A stretch of DNA of 56,206 nt from assembly GCF_016613415.1 (NCBI RefSeq), contig NZ_JACWCT010000003.1:1-56206 (forward strand). The letters are read 5' to 3'. The position numbers were made by a program, and so were the translations under genes. The DNA is from Methylobacterium ajmalii. Its GTDB lineage: Bacteria > Pseudomonadota > Alphaproteobacteria > Rhizobiales > Beijerinckiaceae. The notes under the pieces were generated by a model. That model was not told where the DNA came from, ran no database searches, and saw only the letters and a list, made by a program, of their open reading frames with translations. This document shows positions 26,163 to 36,972 of this stretch, one piece after another (the stretch's first letter is position 1; the number at the start of each line of letters is the position of its first letter).

Positions 26163-29100
26163 ATGACCCGCTTCTTCATCACGCGCCCGATCTTCGCCTG
26201 GGCGATCTCGATCTTCATCATGCTGGTGGGCGCGATCGCGATCGCCTTCCTGCCGGTGTCGCAATACCCGGACGTCGCCCCGGTCACGATCCAGGTGACG
26301 GCGACCTATCCGGGCGCCCCGCCCGAGCGGCTCTACGACGGCGTCACCCGGATCATCGAGGAGGAGCTGAACGGCATCCCGGGGCTGATGTACTTCGAAT
26401 CGACCAGCGACACCTCGGGCCAGGCCCAGATCATGGCCTCCTTCGCGCCGGGCTCGGACCCGGCGAAGGCGACCGTCGCGGTGCAGAACCGGATCAAGCG
26501 GGTCGAGGCGCGGCTGCCCCGCGCCGTGACCCAGCAGGGCGTGATCGTCGAGGAGGCGAGCACCAGCTTCCTGCAATTCGTCGTGGTGACCTCCCGCGAC
26601 GGCGGCCTGAGCGAGAGCGATCTCGGCGACCTCGCCGCGCGCCGCCTGCTGGGCGAGCTGCGCCGGGTGCCGGGGGTCGGGCGCGCCACCCTGTTCTCGT
26701 CCGAGAAGGCCCTGCGGATCTGGATCGATCCGGGAAAGCTCGTCGGCTTCAACCTGACGCCCGGCGACGTGACGGCCGCGGTGGGGGCGCAGAACGCCCA
26801 GGTCGCCTCCGGCCTCGTCGGCGCCCAGCCGGCCCGGGACGACCAGCGCATCGCCGCGAGCGTGCTGGTGAAGGGCCAGCTCACCGGCGTCGCCGAGTTC
26901 GAGGAGATCGTGCTGCGGGCCAACCCGGACGGCTCGCTGGTGCGCCTGCGCGACGTCGCCGAGGTGAGCCTCGGCGCCCAGTCCTACGCGATGCAGACCC
27001 GCCAGGACGGCCGCCCGGCCGCCGGCATCGGCATCCAGCTCGCGCCCGGCGGCAACGCGCTCGCCGCCGCCACCGGCGTCAAGGCGAAGATCGCCCAGCT
27101 GCAACGGACGTTGCCGGCGAACGTCAGCGTCACCGTGCCCTACGACACCACGCCCTTCGTCGAGGTCTCGATCAAGAAGGTGCTGATGACGCTCGCCGAG
27201 GCGATGGCGCTCGTCTTCGCGGTGATGTTCCTGTTCCTCCAGAACATCCGCTACACGATCATCCCGACGATCGTGGTGCCGGTGGCGCTCGCCGGCACCT
27301 GCGGCGCGCTGCTCGTGGCCGGCTTCTCGATCAACGTGCTGACGATGTTCGGCATGGTGCTCGCGATCGGCATCCTGGTCGACGACGCGATCGTGGTGGT
27401 GGAGAACGTCGAGCGGATCATGGCCGAGGAGGGCCTGCCCCCGAAAGAGGCCACCGCCAAGGCGATGGGCCAGATCACCGGGGCGATCGTCGGCATCACC
27501 TCGGTGCTCGTCGCGGTGTTCGTGCCGCTCGCGTTCTTTCCCGGGTCGGTCGGGGTGATCTACCGGCAATTCGCGGTCAGCATGGCGACCTCGATCGCGT
27601 TCTCGGCCTTCCTGGCGCTCTCGCTGACGCCGGCGCTCTGCGCCACGCTGCTGAAGCCCGTCGCCCCCGGCCACGGCCATGCGGGCACCGGCTTCTTCGG
27701 CTGGTTCAACCGCCGCCTCCGGGCCGGCACGCTCGCCTACCGGGCCGGGGTCGCCGGGATGCTGCGCCGGCCCGTGCGCGCGCTCCTCGTCTACGCCGCC
27801 CTGGTAGCGGCCCTGGGCTGGGGCTACGCCCGGATGCCGTCGAGCTTCCTGCCGGTCGAGGACCAGGGCTACGTCATCGTCGACGCCCAGACCCCGCCGG
27901 AATCGGCCACCGCCCGCACCCGCGACGTGGTCGAGCGGATCGAGGCGCATTTCGCCGCCGAGCCGGCGGTGGCGGGCCGCACCACGCTGCTCGGCTTCGG
28001 CTTCTCGGGCCAGGGCCAGAACGCCGCCATCGCCTTCGTCACGCTCAAGGATTGGGCCGAGCGCGGCCCGGGCGACGGCGCCGAGGCGGTGAGCGCGCGG
28101 GCGAACGCCGTGCTGGGCGGCCTGCCCGACGCCATCGCCATGTCGCTCTCGCCCCCGGCGATCGAGGCGCTGGGCAATTCGAGCGGCTTCTCGTTCCGCC
28201 TCCAGGACAAGGCGCAGCAGGGCTACGCGGCGCTCGCCGCCGCCCGCGACCAGCTCCTGGCCGCGGCGAGCCGGAGCCCGATCCTGGCCGGTATCTACGT
28301 CGAGGGCCTGCCGACGGCGCCGCAGATCGAGCTCGTTCTCGACCGCCATAAGGCGAGCGCCCTCGGCGTGACCTTCGCGGACATCAACGACGCGCTCTCG
28401 ACGAGCCTCGGCTCGGCCTACGTCAACGACTTCCCCAACCAGTCCCGGATGCAGCGGGTGATCGTGCAGGCCGAGGCCGCCGCCCGGATGAAGGCGGAGG
28501 ACCTGCTCGACCTCTTCGTGCGCAACGCCGCCGGCCAGATGGTGCCGCTGCGCTCCTTCGCCCGGGTCTCCTGGACGATGGGGCCGTCGCAGGTCGTCGG
28601 CTTCAACGGCTATCCGAGCATCAAGATCTCCGGCAGCGCCGCGCCGGGCTTCGCCAGCGGCGACGCGATGGCCGAGATGGAGCGGCTGGCCGCCCAGCTG
28701 CCCCCCGGCTTCGACTACGCCTGGACCGGGCAGTCGCTGCAGGAGAAGCTGTCGGGCTCGCAGGCCGTCTACCTCCTGGCGCTGGCGCTGTTCTGCGTCT
28801 TCCTGTGCCTGGCGGCGCTCTACGAGAGCTGGTCGATCCCGCTCGCCGTCCTGCTCGTGGTGCCGACCGGCGTGGCCGGGGCGGTCTTCGCCATGCTGGC
28901 TCGGGACATGCCGAACGACGTCTACTTCAAGGTCGGGCTGATCACGGTGATCGGCCTCACCGCCAAGAACGCGATCCTGATCATCGAGGTGGCCAAGGAC
29001 CTGGTGGCGCAGGGCCGGCCGGTGCGCGAGGCGGCGCTCGAGGCCTGCGGCTTGCGCTTCCGGCCGATCGTGATGACCTCCTTCGCCTTCATCCTCGGCG

Positions 29101-29300
29101 TCGTGCCGCTGGCGGTCGCCACGGGGGCCAGCATGAACAGCCAGCGGGCGATCGGCACCGGCGTGCTCGGCGGGATGATCACCGCCACGGTGCTGGCGGT
29201 GTTCGCGACCCCGCTCTTCTACGTGCTGATCGCCTCCGGCCTGCGCCGCCGCCGGACCGCGGCGGCCCCCGCCGCCCCGGTCCGCGCCGAGGTCCGGTGA
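26163..29300 (+). CDS. RND multidrug efflux transporter, HAE1/AcrB type
   Basis: 1045-aa proton-driven inner-membrane pump. The N-terminus MTRFFITRPIFAWAISIFIMLVGAIAI and SQYPDVAPVTIQVTATYPGA are typical of AcrB/MexB relatives. The proton-relay Asp pair is at residues 407-408 (LVDDAIVVVENVERI), the same numbering as E. coli AcrB. The C-terminal half repeats the fold (ALYESWSIPLAVLLVVPTGVAGA, then GLTAKNAILIIEVAKDL). No outer-membrane TolC/OprM gene follows: the next gene is convergent 11 bp later. A channel encoded elsewhere must be used. Confidence 0.96.
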   Translation: MTRFFITRPIFAWAISIFIMLVGAIAIAFLPVSQYPDVAPVTIQVTATYPGAPPERLYDGVTRIIEEELNGIPGLMYFESTSDTSGQAQIMASFAPGSDPAKATVAVQNRIKRVEARLPRAVTQQGVIVEEASTSFLQFVVVTSRDGGLSESDLGDLAARRLLGELRRVPGVGRATLFSSEKALRIWIDPGKLVGFNLTPGDVTAAVGAQNAQVASGLVGAQPARDDQRIAASVLVKGQLTGVAEFEEIVLRANPDGSLVRLRDVAEVSLGAQSYAMQTRQDGRPAAGIGIQLAPGGNALAAATGVKAKIAQLQRTLPANVSVTVPYDTTPFVEVSIKKVLMTLAEAMALVFAVMFLFLQNIRYTIIPTIVVPVALAGTCGALLVAGFSINVLTMFGMVLAIGILVDDAIVVVENVERIMAEEGLPPKEATAKAMGQITGAIVGITSVLVAVFVPLAFFPGSVGVIYRQFAVSMATSIAFSAFLALSLTPALCATLLKPVAPGHGHAGTGFFGWFNRRLRAGTLAYRAGVAGMLRRPVRALLVYAALVAALGWGYARMPSSFLPVEDQGYVIVDAQTPPESATARTRDVVERIEAHFAAEPAVAGRTTLLGFGFSGQGQNAAIAFVTLKDWAERGPGDGAEAVSARANAVLGGLPDAIAMSLSPPAIEALGNSSGFSFRLQDKAQQGYAALAAARDQLLAAASRSPILAGIYVEGLPTAPQIELVLDRHKASALGVTFADINDALSTSLGSAYVNDFPNQSRMQRVIVQAEAAARMKAEDLLDLFVRNAAGQMVPLRSFARVSWTMGPSQVVGFNGYPSIKISGSAAPGFASGDAMAEMERLAAQLPPGFDYAWTGQSLQEKLSGSQAVYLLALALFCVFLCLAALYESWSIPLAVLLVVPTGVAGAVFAMLARDMPNDVYFKVGLITVIGLTAKNAILIIEVAKDLVAQGRPVREAALEACGLRFRPIVMTSFAFILGVVPLAVATGASMNSQRAIGTGVLGGMITATVLAVFATPLFYVLIASGLRRRRTAAAPAAPVRAEVR

Positions 29301-29311
29301 GCGGCCTCCCG

Positions 29312-29995
29312 CTACAGCGAGCTGCCGCCGCAGACCACCAGCTGCTGGCCGGTCGTCGCGGCGGCCTCCGGCGACAGGAAGTAGGCGACGGCGGCCGCGA
29401 CCTCGTCCGGCCGGATGAAGCGGCCGAGCGGCGGCAGCTTCGGCGAGACGGCGCCCCGCGACGGGTCGGTCAGCATCGGCGTCTCGGTCGCCGCCGGGGC
29501 GACGACGTTGACGGTGATCCCGCGGGGCATCTGCTCGGCGGCCCAGGAGCGGGCGAGCCCGACGAGGGCCGCCTTTGAGGCCGCGTAGGCACCGCGCCCC
29601 GCCGCGCCCGCGGCGGTGCGGCTGCCGACGAGCACGACCCGTCCCCCCGCCGCCATGCGCGGGACGAGGAGATCGGCCAGACGGCTCGCCGCCTCGACGT
29701 GGAGCCGCCACATCGCGGCGCCGTCCTCCGGGGGCAGCTCGCCGAGGCGGCCGACCCGCAGCAGGCCGGCGGCGTGGACGAGGGCGTCGACCCGCATCTC
29801 GCCGATCGCCGGCGCGATGGCGTCGAGGTCCGAGAGGTCGAGGGCGAGGGGGCGGTAGCGCGGATGCGCGGGCCCGCCCGCGCTCCGGCTCACGCCGGTG
29901 ACCTGCCAGCCCTGGTCGAGCAGGCGGGCGACGATCGCCGCGCCGATCCCCGAGCTCGCCCCGGTGACGAGGGCGTGGCGCACCGCCTCACTCAC
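29312..29995 (-). CDS. Short-chain dehydrogenase/reductase
   Basis: 227-aa NAD(P)-dependent oxidoreductase of the classical SDR family. It shows the cofactor motif TGASSGIG (residues 11-18), DALVHAAG in the NNAG position, the catalytic Ser in VLVGSRTA, YAASKAALVG with the active-site Tyr and Lys, and the C-terminal VCGGSSL. Its start overlaps the stop of the BNR gene by 8 bp, making it the last gene of the minus-strand catabolic cluster, so a dehydrogenation of the same substrate family is likely. Confidence 0.92.
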   Translation of the reverse strand: MSEAVRHALVTGASSGIGAAIVARLLDQGWQVTGVSRSAGGPAHPRYRPLALDLSDLDAIAPAIGEMRVDALVHAAGLLRVGRLGELPPEDGAAMWRLHVEAASRLADLLVPRMAAGGRVVLVGSRTAAGAAGRGAYAASKAALVGLARSWAAEQMPRGITVNVVAPAATETPMLTDPSRGAVSPKLPPLGRFIRPDEVAAAVAYFLSPEAAATTGQQLVVCGGSSL

Positions 29996-31187
29996 CGGCC
30001 GCCACCCAGGCCTCGCTCACCCGCACGTGCTTGATCGCCTGGCGGTGATACGTGAACGCAATGTGGATCGCCCCGTCCGGCGTCTGGGTGACGGACGGAT
30101 ACGACAATTCCCGGTTCGAGCGGTCGCGGGAGTTGTTGGTCATGCAGTAGCCGTCGCCGGTCTCGACGTCGCGCCGCTGCGGCCAGGTGCGACCGCCGTC
30201 GGGCGAGATCGCGAGGGTCAGCGGGGCCCGCGGGGTGCCCCAGAATGCCGTGCGCTTGTTCGGATCGACCGGAGCCGGGGCGGCGTCGGTGGCGGGCTCC
30301 TCGTCCTCGATCTCGTCGTAGAGCGAGGCCCGGCGCTCCGTCGCGGCCTCGGCGTTGGTCGCGTTGAAGACCAGCGCGACGTGGCCGTTGGCGAGCACGG
30401 TGGCCTGGATCGACGAGTTGTTGTTCGGCAGCTCCGTCGGCACCGGGGCCGACCATGTTTCGCCGTTGTCGGTCGAGCGGCTCTCGTAGATCGAATCGGC
30501 CCAGCGGCTGCGGTAGAGCGCGAGCAGCGTGCCGTCGTGGAGGGCGAGCACGTTCATGTGCACGGCGCCGGTGCTGTCGGGCACCGCCACCTCGCGCCAG
30601 GTCTTGCCCTCGTCCGAGGAGATCATCACCGCGCTGGTATCGTCGTCGCCGACCCATTTGGCGCCCGGCACGCTCGGGCAGTGGAAGATCGGCAGGAGCC
30701 AGGTGCCGTTGCCCAGCACCGCCGGCGGCTGGCGCACGAAGGTGCCGCAGCCCGGCCGCTGCGCGAACAGGGTCTCGATCGGGCCCCAGGTCGTGCCGTG
30801 ATCGTGCGAGATCCGCCGGCGCACCAGGGCGGTGTCCTGGTTGCCCGAGACCTGGGCGGTCCAGATCAGCCACAGGTCGCCGGTCGGCGCGTTGAACAGG
30901 ATCGGGTTCTGCTCCGAGCGGGCGGGATCGTCGGAGAGCTTCTGCGCCGCGCTCCAGGTGTCGCTGCCGGCGGGCAGGCGCGCGCCGTAGACCGAGATGT
31001 CGGCCATGCCCTCCTGCGTGCCGCCGAACCAGACGCAGGCGAGGTCGCCGTTTCGCAACGGCATGATGTTGGCGGCGTGGTTCTGGACGCAGGGGCTCGG
31101 GATGAAGGCCTCGCGGCGGTCGGGATCGCCGGCGACCGGCCGGACCTCGCCGGTGCGGTCCATCGGCGTCTGGACGGTGTCGAGCAT
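29988..31187 (-). CDS. Sialidase-like BNR/Asp-box protein, cytoplasmic
   Basis: 399-aa beta-propeller protein with four clear Asp-boxes: SHDHGTTW, SSDEGKTW, STDNGETW and SPDGGRTW. The arginine-containing start of the fold (REAFIPSPCVQNHAANIMPL) also resembles sialidase-family entries. There is no signal peptide, so it acts in the cytosol, which argues against a secreted sialidase attacking glycans. Position between a solute symporter (16 bp gap) and an SDR (8 bp overlap) suggests hydrolysis or isomerisation of an imported sugar-acid-like molecule. The exact reaction is unknown. Confidence 0.82.
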   Translation of the reverse strand: MLDTVQTPMDRTGEVRPVAGDPDRREAFIPSPCVQNHAANIMPLRNGDLACVWFGGTQEGMADISVYGARLPAGSDTWSAAQKLSDDPARSEQNPILFNAPTGDLWLIWTAQVSGNQDTALVRRRISHDHGTTWGPIETLFAQRPGCGTFVRQPPAVLGNGTWLLPIFHCPSVPGAKWVGDDDTSAVMISSDEGKTWREVAVPDSTGAVHMNVLALHDGTLLALYRSRWADSIYESRSTDNGETWSAPVPTELPNNNSSIQATVLANGHVALVFNATNAEAATERRASLYDEIEDEEPATDAAPAPVDPNKRTAFWGTPRAPLTLAISPDGGRTWPQRRDVETGDGYCMTNNSRDRSNRELSYPSVTQTPDGAIHIAFTYHRQAIKHVRVSEAWVAAGE

Positions 31188-31203
31188 CGGTGTCTCTCCG
31201 GGG

Positions 31204-32622
31204 TCAGGCGGTGGTGGCGGGGCGGGCGGGCTCGGGCTCGGCCTGCTCCTTGTCGCCCCAGCGGAAGACGCGCTCGATGCCCATCACGACGAGTGGTGCG
31301 AGCGCGGCGATGTACATGTTGTCGACGCCGTAGGGGTTGCCGAGCGCGTACCAGACCGTGGTGGCGAGCGCCGCGCCGAGGAGCCCGAGCGTCGCGCCGC
31401 GGTTCGAGCCGAACCAGGGCAGGTAGAAGCCGACCATCGCGACGATCGAGATCGACAGGCGAAGCGCGCGGGTGAAGAACGACAGCTTCAGGATCTCCGG
31501 GATGAAGAACACGAAGACCAGCGGCACCACGGCGATGACGAGCGAGAACACGCGGGTCATGCGCAGTTCCCGGGCCGCGTCCGGCTTCCAGTACGGCACG
31601 TAGAAGTCGCGCACGACCAGCGACGCGATGGCGAGCGCCACGGTGCTGACGCTGACGAAGATCGAGGCGACGAGCGAGGTGGTGACGACGCCCGCGAGCA
31701 GCGGGTGCATGGTCTTCAGGAAGATCGGCAGCGCGTAGAGGCTGTTCATGCTCGGATAGAGCGTCTTCGCGGCCAGCCCGATCAGCGCCAGCACGATGCC
31801 GAGCGGCAGGCAGAACGCCGCCGCGTAGAGGGCCGAGGCCCGGGCCGCGGACGCGCTCTTCGTGGAGGAGATCGCCTGGACGATGAACTGGGTCGAGAAG
31901 ATCGCCCCGACCGTGCCGAAGGTCCAGGCGAAGATGGTGGCGGCGCCGATCTTGCCGTCCCAGCTGAAGTATTCGGGTGGAAGCGCCGCCTGCATCGGGG
32001 CGATGCCGCCGGTGGCCGAGAGCGCGACCCACAGGATGATGCCTATCCCTGCAACCTTGATGGCGCTGTGCAGGATCGTCACCCAGGCGATGCCCTTCAG
32101 CCCGCCGAACACGTAGTAGAACGTGCTCACCGCCGCGATGATGCACATCGCGGTCGGGATGTTGACCCGGAGCGCCGTCGAGATCGCGGCCGCGCCGCTG
32201 ACGTAGTTGCCGACGTTCACGAGCAGCAGCGCGTAGATCATGATGACAGAGACGGTCATCATGGTCGACTTGCCGTATTTCTGCGCGATCGCGGCCGAGA
32301 TGGTGTACTCGCCCGAATCGTAGATCCGGCGGACGATCAGGAGCCCGAACAGCAGGAAGCCGATCGAGGCGCCGAGCACCGACCAGGCGGCGGCGATGCC
32401 CGAGTTGAACGCCTCCTGCGCGGTGCCGACCGTCGACTTGGCGCCGACGAATTCCGACATCAGCAGCACGCCGACGACGAGCGCCGGCATCGAGCGCGAC
32501 GCGGTCATGAACTGGGCGTTGGTGCGGCTGCGCAGCTTCAGGGTCAGCCAGCCGGTGAACAGGATGTAGGCGACCACCATGACCGCGATGGTCAGGCTCT
32601 CGCCCTCGGTGAATTCATGCAT
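31204..32622 (-). CDS. Sodium:solute symporter family protein
   Basis: 472-aa membrane transporter with about 13 hydrophobic segments and the SSS-family pattern: the RSRTNAQFMTASRSMPALVVGVLLMSEFVGAKSTVGTAQEAF region, then RRIYDSGEYTISAAIAQKYGK and GGLKGIAWVTILHSAIKV. It presumably imports the substrate of the neighbouring catabolic enzymes with Na+. The ATG follows GAGGAGACG. The 156-bp gap upstream holds a 13-bp inverted repeat and an AT-rich stretch that could provide a separate promoter. Confidence 0.92.
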   Translation of the reverse strand: MHEFTEGESLTIAVMVVAYILFTGWLTLKLRSRTNAQFMTASRSMPALVVGVLLMSEFVGAKSTVGTAQEAFNSGIAAAWSVLGASIGFLLFGLLIVRRIYDSGEYTISAAIAQKYGKSTMMTVSVIMIYALLLVNVGNYVSGAAAISTALRVNIPTAMCIIAAVSTFYYVFGGLKGIAWVTILHSAIKVAGIGIILWVALSATGGIAPMQAALPPEYFSWDGKIGAATIFAWTFGTVGAIFSTQFIVQAISSTKSASAARASALYAAAFCLPLGIVLALIGLAAKTLYPSMNSLYALPIFLKTMHPLLAGVVTTSLVASIFVSVSTVALAIASLVVRDFYVPYWKPDAARELRMTRVFSLVIAVVPLVFVFFIPEILKLSFFTRALRLSISIVAMVGFYLPWFGSNRGATLGLLGAALATTVWYALGNPYGVDNMYIAALAPLVVMGIERVFRWGDKEQAEPEPARPATTA

Positions 32623-32670
32623 GGGCGTCTCCTCGGGTAGTGTATTAGTAATTAACGACTTGATGAATCA

Positions 32671-32721
32671 CCCCTTTCCCGGACGAAATCAGCGTCAACG
32701 GAAGGAGATCCGGGAAAGGGG
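32671..32721. repeat. Intercistronic stem-loop in the sugar-acid cluster
   Basis: Perfect 13-bp inverted repeat (CCCCTTTCCCGGA / TCCGGGAAAGGGG) with a 25-nt loop, between the DapA-like stop and the symporter start. There is no T run, so processing, mRNA stability or partial termination are all possible. Next to it (32646-32670) is an AT-rich patch containing AGTcgTTAAttACT-type symmetry on the minus strand. Confidence 0.75.
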
Positions 32722-32778
32722 CCGTAATGGAGGTGAGAAACCTGACCGGCATCTTGGCGCGCCGTTTCTGGGCCGATC

Positions 32779-33696
32779 TCAGGAGGCCCGGGCCAGCCCC
32801 CCGGTCGTCCCCAGCAGCGCGGCGCGCTCGGCCTCGGAAAGTGGCATCAGCGGCGGGCGCAGGCGGTGCCAGCCGGCATCGCCGGTGCGCTCCGCCGTCA
32901 TCGCCTTGAGCGAGGCCATCTGGGCGAAGCGCGAGGCGCGCTCGCGGGTGGCGACCACCCGGGCTTGCGCCGCCGCGACCGCGTCGGCCTTGGCCGGATC
33001 GGCGTGGTGGTCGAAGACGAAGCGCAGGTCGCGGGCGCAGAGGTTGGTGGTGGCGGTGATCGCGCCGGCGCCGCCGACCTTCAGGAGCGGCAGCATCAGC
33101 GGGTCGGCCCCGGCCAGCACCGAGAAGCCCGGGAAGCGCTCGATCAGCGCCGTCATATGGGCGAGGTCGCCGGACGAATCCTTGATGCCGGTGACGATAC
33201 CGGGAAAGCGCTCGCGCAGGGCCGCGATGACCCCGTGCGGGATCGCCACGCCGGACATCTGCGGGATGTGGTAGAGCACCACCCGCAGACGATCGTCGCC
33301 GACGCCCTCGATGATCCGCGAATAGGCCGCGACCAGGCCGTCCTCGGAGACGCCCTTGTAGTAGAACGGCGGCAGCAGCACGACCGTGGCGACGCCGACC
33401 GACAGCGCGTGGCGGGTGAGCGCCACGCTCTCGGGGATCGCCGCGACGCCGGTGCCGGGCATCAGCTGATCGGGCGCGACGCCGCCGGCGAGCGCGGCCT
33501 CGAGCAGGCGCATCCGCTCGTCGGACGAGAACGAGTTCGCCTCGCCGGTGGTGCCGAGCAGCGCGACGCCGGTGCAGCCCTCGTCGACCAGGTAGCGGCA
33601 ATGGGCGGCGAAGGCCGAATAATTCGGGTTGAGATCGGAATCGAGGGGCGTGAGGGCGGCGCAGAAGACGCCGCGCGGGAAGACGGGATCGGTCAT
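32779..33696 (-). CDS. Dihydrodipicolinate synthase (DapA/NanA) family lyase
   Basis: 305-aa class I aldolase/lyase of the DHDPS/N-acetylneuraminate lyase family. It has GTTGE (residues 48-52), the Tyr in LYHIPQMSGV (Tyr142) and the Schiff-base Lys in TGIKDSSGD (Lys172). The catabolic context excludes the lysine-synthesis DapA role; retro-aldol cleavage or dehydration of a 2-keto-3-deoxy sugar acid is more likely. The ATG is preceded by GGAGCG and lies 14 bp after the alcohol dehydrogenase stop. Confidence 0.88.
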   Translation of the reverse strand: MTDPVFPRGVFCAALTPLDSDLNPNYSAFAAHCRYLVDEGCTGVALLGTTGEANSFSSDERMRLLEAALAGGVAPDQLMPGTGVAAIPESVALTRHALSVGVATVVLLPPFYYKGVSEDGLVAAYSRIIEGVGDDRLRVVLYHIPQMSGVAIPHGVIAALRERFPGIVTGIKDSSGDLAHMTALIERFPGFSVLAGADPLMLPLLKVGGAGAITATTNLCARDLRFVFDHHADPAKADAVAAAQARVVATRERASRFAQMASLKAMTAERTGDAGWHRLRPPLMPLSEAERAALLGTTGGLARAS

Positions 33697-33710
33697 GGGA
33701 TCGGCGCTCC

Positions 33711-34834
33711 TCAGCCGGCGGCGTGGTAGAGGGCGAGGATCTGCTCTTGGCTGATCTCGCGCGGGTTGTTGTCGAGGAGCCGGCGGATGGCGTAGGCCTC
33801 CGCCGCCATGGCGTGCAGATCGCCGGCAGGCACCCCGTGGGCCGACAGGCGCATGGCGATGCCGAGATCGGCGCACCAGCGCGTCGTCGCCTCCACCACC
33901 GCCGCCTCGTCGTCGCTCTCCGGCAGGCCGAGGGCCGCCATCACCTGGCGGGTCTTTTCCGGCACCGCCGGCGCGTTGAAGGCCAGCGTGTGCGGGAAGA
34001 TCACCGCGCAGGCGAGCCCGTGCGGGATGTGGTGGCGGGTGCCGAGCGGGTACGCGACGGCGTGGCCCGCCGTGGTGTTGACCGGCCCGAGGCAGAACCC
34101 GCCGTAGAGCGAGGCGAGCGCCAGCCCGGCCCGGGCCTCGCGGTCGCCCCCGTCGCGCACCGCGCGGGGCAGGAAGCGGCCGACGAGGCGGATGCCCTCG
34201 AGCGCGTAGAGGTCGATCAGCGGGTGGGCCTTCCTGCTGGTGAAGGCCTCGACGCAATGCGCCATGGCGTCGACGCCGGTGGCGGCGGTGACCGCGGCCG
34301 GCACCGTCATGGTGAGGTCGGGATCGATGACCGCGGCGTCGGCCAGCATGAAGCGGCTCTGCACCGCGAGCTTGTTCTGGGTGGCCGGATCGGTGACCAG
34401 CGCCCGGGTGCCGCCCTCGCTGCCCGTGCCGGCGGTGGTGGGCACCTGGATCAGGCCGATGCGGCGGCCCCGCACCTTCTCGGGGCCGACGACCTCGTGC
34501 AGGGTCTGGCCGCTGCCCGGCAGCACCGCCACGAGCTTGGCGAGATCCATGGCGCTCCCGCCGCCGAAGCCGACGACGAGGTCCGGGTTGATCTCCTCGG
34601 CGAGCGCCAGCGCCCGCTCCAGGTTCGGGATGTCGGGCTCGGGCTTCACCTCGCCGAACACCCGCACCTCGCCGGGCAGGTCGAGGAGGTCGACCCGGGT
34701 GGCGTTGAAGGCGTCGGCGACGACCAGGATGGTGCGGGCGCCCATCGCGCGGGCGCGGCGGCCGACCTCCGCGACGGTGCCGGAGCCGAAGGCGATGTCC
34801 GGGCGGACGATCTCGATGGGGGTGGAGAGAGGGT

Positions 34835-34838
<4 letters not shown>
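33711..34838 (-). CDS. Iron-containing alcohol dehydrogenase
   Basis: 375-aa group III (Fe-dependent) NAD(P) dehydrogenase. Visible are the nucleotide-binding GGGSAMDLAK, PTTAGTGSEG, the metal-ligand segment GVDAMAHCVEAF (Asp and His) and the two downstream His in GHAVAYPLG and HHIPHGLA. The start is a GTG overlapping the pdxA2 stop by 4 bp (GTGA), so it is translationally coupled to the kinase/PdxA2 pair. The substrate is probably a hydroxyl group or aldehyde of the imported sugar acid. Confidence 0.93.
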
Positions 34839-35871
<1,033 letters not shown>

Positions 35872-35875
<4 letters not shown>

Positions 35876-36972
35876 GCGACGGTCCTTTCGTGAATGAGGC
35901 CGTTCTCGCGCAGCAGGTCGCGCCAGACGGCGGGCGTGCCGAACGCCCCGGATTTCGAGATGATGGCGGTACCGTCCCACAGGCCGCCGCGCATCCGCGA
36001 GCGCGGCAGGCCCGGGGCGACCTGGCCGGTGACGACCAGGGCCTCGGCTTGAAGCGCGAGGCAGAGCGCCTTCAGCGTCTCGCCCCCGGCGACGATCAGG
36101 GTGCCGGGCGGCGGCAGGGCGCGGGCGAGGCGCCCGAAGGCGGCGGCGATGCGGGAGGCGGCCTCGTCCCGGGCGGTGCCCGGGGCGAGCGCGAGGCTGA
36201 CGAGGGCGACGCCTTCCCCGCCGAGCCGGTCGGCGACGGCGCCGGCATGGTCGCCGTCCGCACTCAGGACCAGCCGGTGCTCCGGGCAGGCCGCGAGCTG
36301 GCCCTCGGTCTCCGGCCGGTCCGAGCCGAACAGGCCGAGGACCGGGCCGTGCAGGCCTCCGCCGGTGGGGGCGGGCGCGGAGCGCGCGAGCGCCCCGGCG
36401 AGGCCGCCGCTGCCGCACCACAGGACCGGCGCGCCTGTCCCGAGCGCGGCGATCCGGTCGAGGTCGTCGTCGTCCACCGCGTCGTAGACGGCGACGCCCT
36501 CGACGAGCCCGTCCGCGACCACGGCGCGGCGGGCCGGCACGCCGACCGCCCGCAAGGCCTCGGCGATGTCGCCCGAGACCGCCTCCCACCCCTCGCCCCG
36601 GCGGGCGAGCTGGCGGCCGTCCAGGGTACGGCGGCCCTGGTAGGGGAAGGCCGGGGCCACGATCGCGTGACGCCATCCGCCGAGGCAGGCGGCGAGCTCC
36701 GCCGCCCAGGGCCCGCGCAGCAGGCTGTCGAGCTTCTTGAAGGCGAGGTCGGCGCCTGCCAGCATCGGGGCCGCTCCGGCGGCGATCCGGGCTGCCGCGG
36801 CCGCGTCGCGCTCGCGAGTGCCGGTGTCGAGGGCGAGGCTGCCGCTCGAGGGGAGGGCGGCGCCGACCCATGCGACCTCCACCGGCCCGACGAGCCCGGT
36901 GAAGCCTGCCGCCGTGTCGAGGGTGCCGGTGAGGTCGTCGGCGAGGAGACGCAGGATCGGCATCGGGCTCAT
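35872..36972 (-). CDS. Four-carbon acid sugar kinase, DUF1537 family
   Basis: 366-aa ATP-dependent kinase (DtnK/DenK/OtnK type) that phosphorylates a tetronate or related acid at C4. It shows the N-terminal substrate motif LADDLTGTLDTAAGF, FKKLDSLLRGPWAAEL, and the nucleotide-binding C-terminus (VAGGETLKAL and IISKSGAFGTP). It is somewhat shorter than many members, which exceed 400 aa. It is coupled to pdxA2 by a GTGA overlap. Its own ATG overlaps the TGA of an upstream 67-codon remnant frame (ATGA), so translation may be coupled to that too. Confidence 0.88.

Noticed and set aside
24924..29711. 1595-codon open frame on the minus strand across the RND genes
   Set aside because: It is an antisense shadow produced by GC-rich third positions. 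Its translation is repetitive Arg/Gly/Asp/His-rich with no domain, while the plus strand encodes clear adaptor and AcrB-type proteins.
29988..33696. Sialic acid catabolism (sialidase, SSS transporter, NanA-type lyase)
   Set aside because: The BNR protein is cytosolic, there are no NanK/NanE/NagA/NagB genes, and the coupled kinase/PdxA2 pair points to sugar acids instead.
32779..33696. Lysine-pathway DapA
   Set aside because: The active-site Lys and Tyr are common to the whole lyase family, and the neighbours are transport and sugar-acid enzymes.
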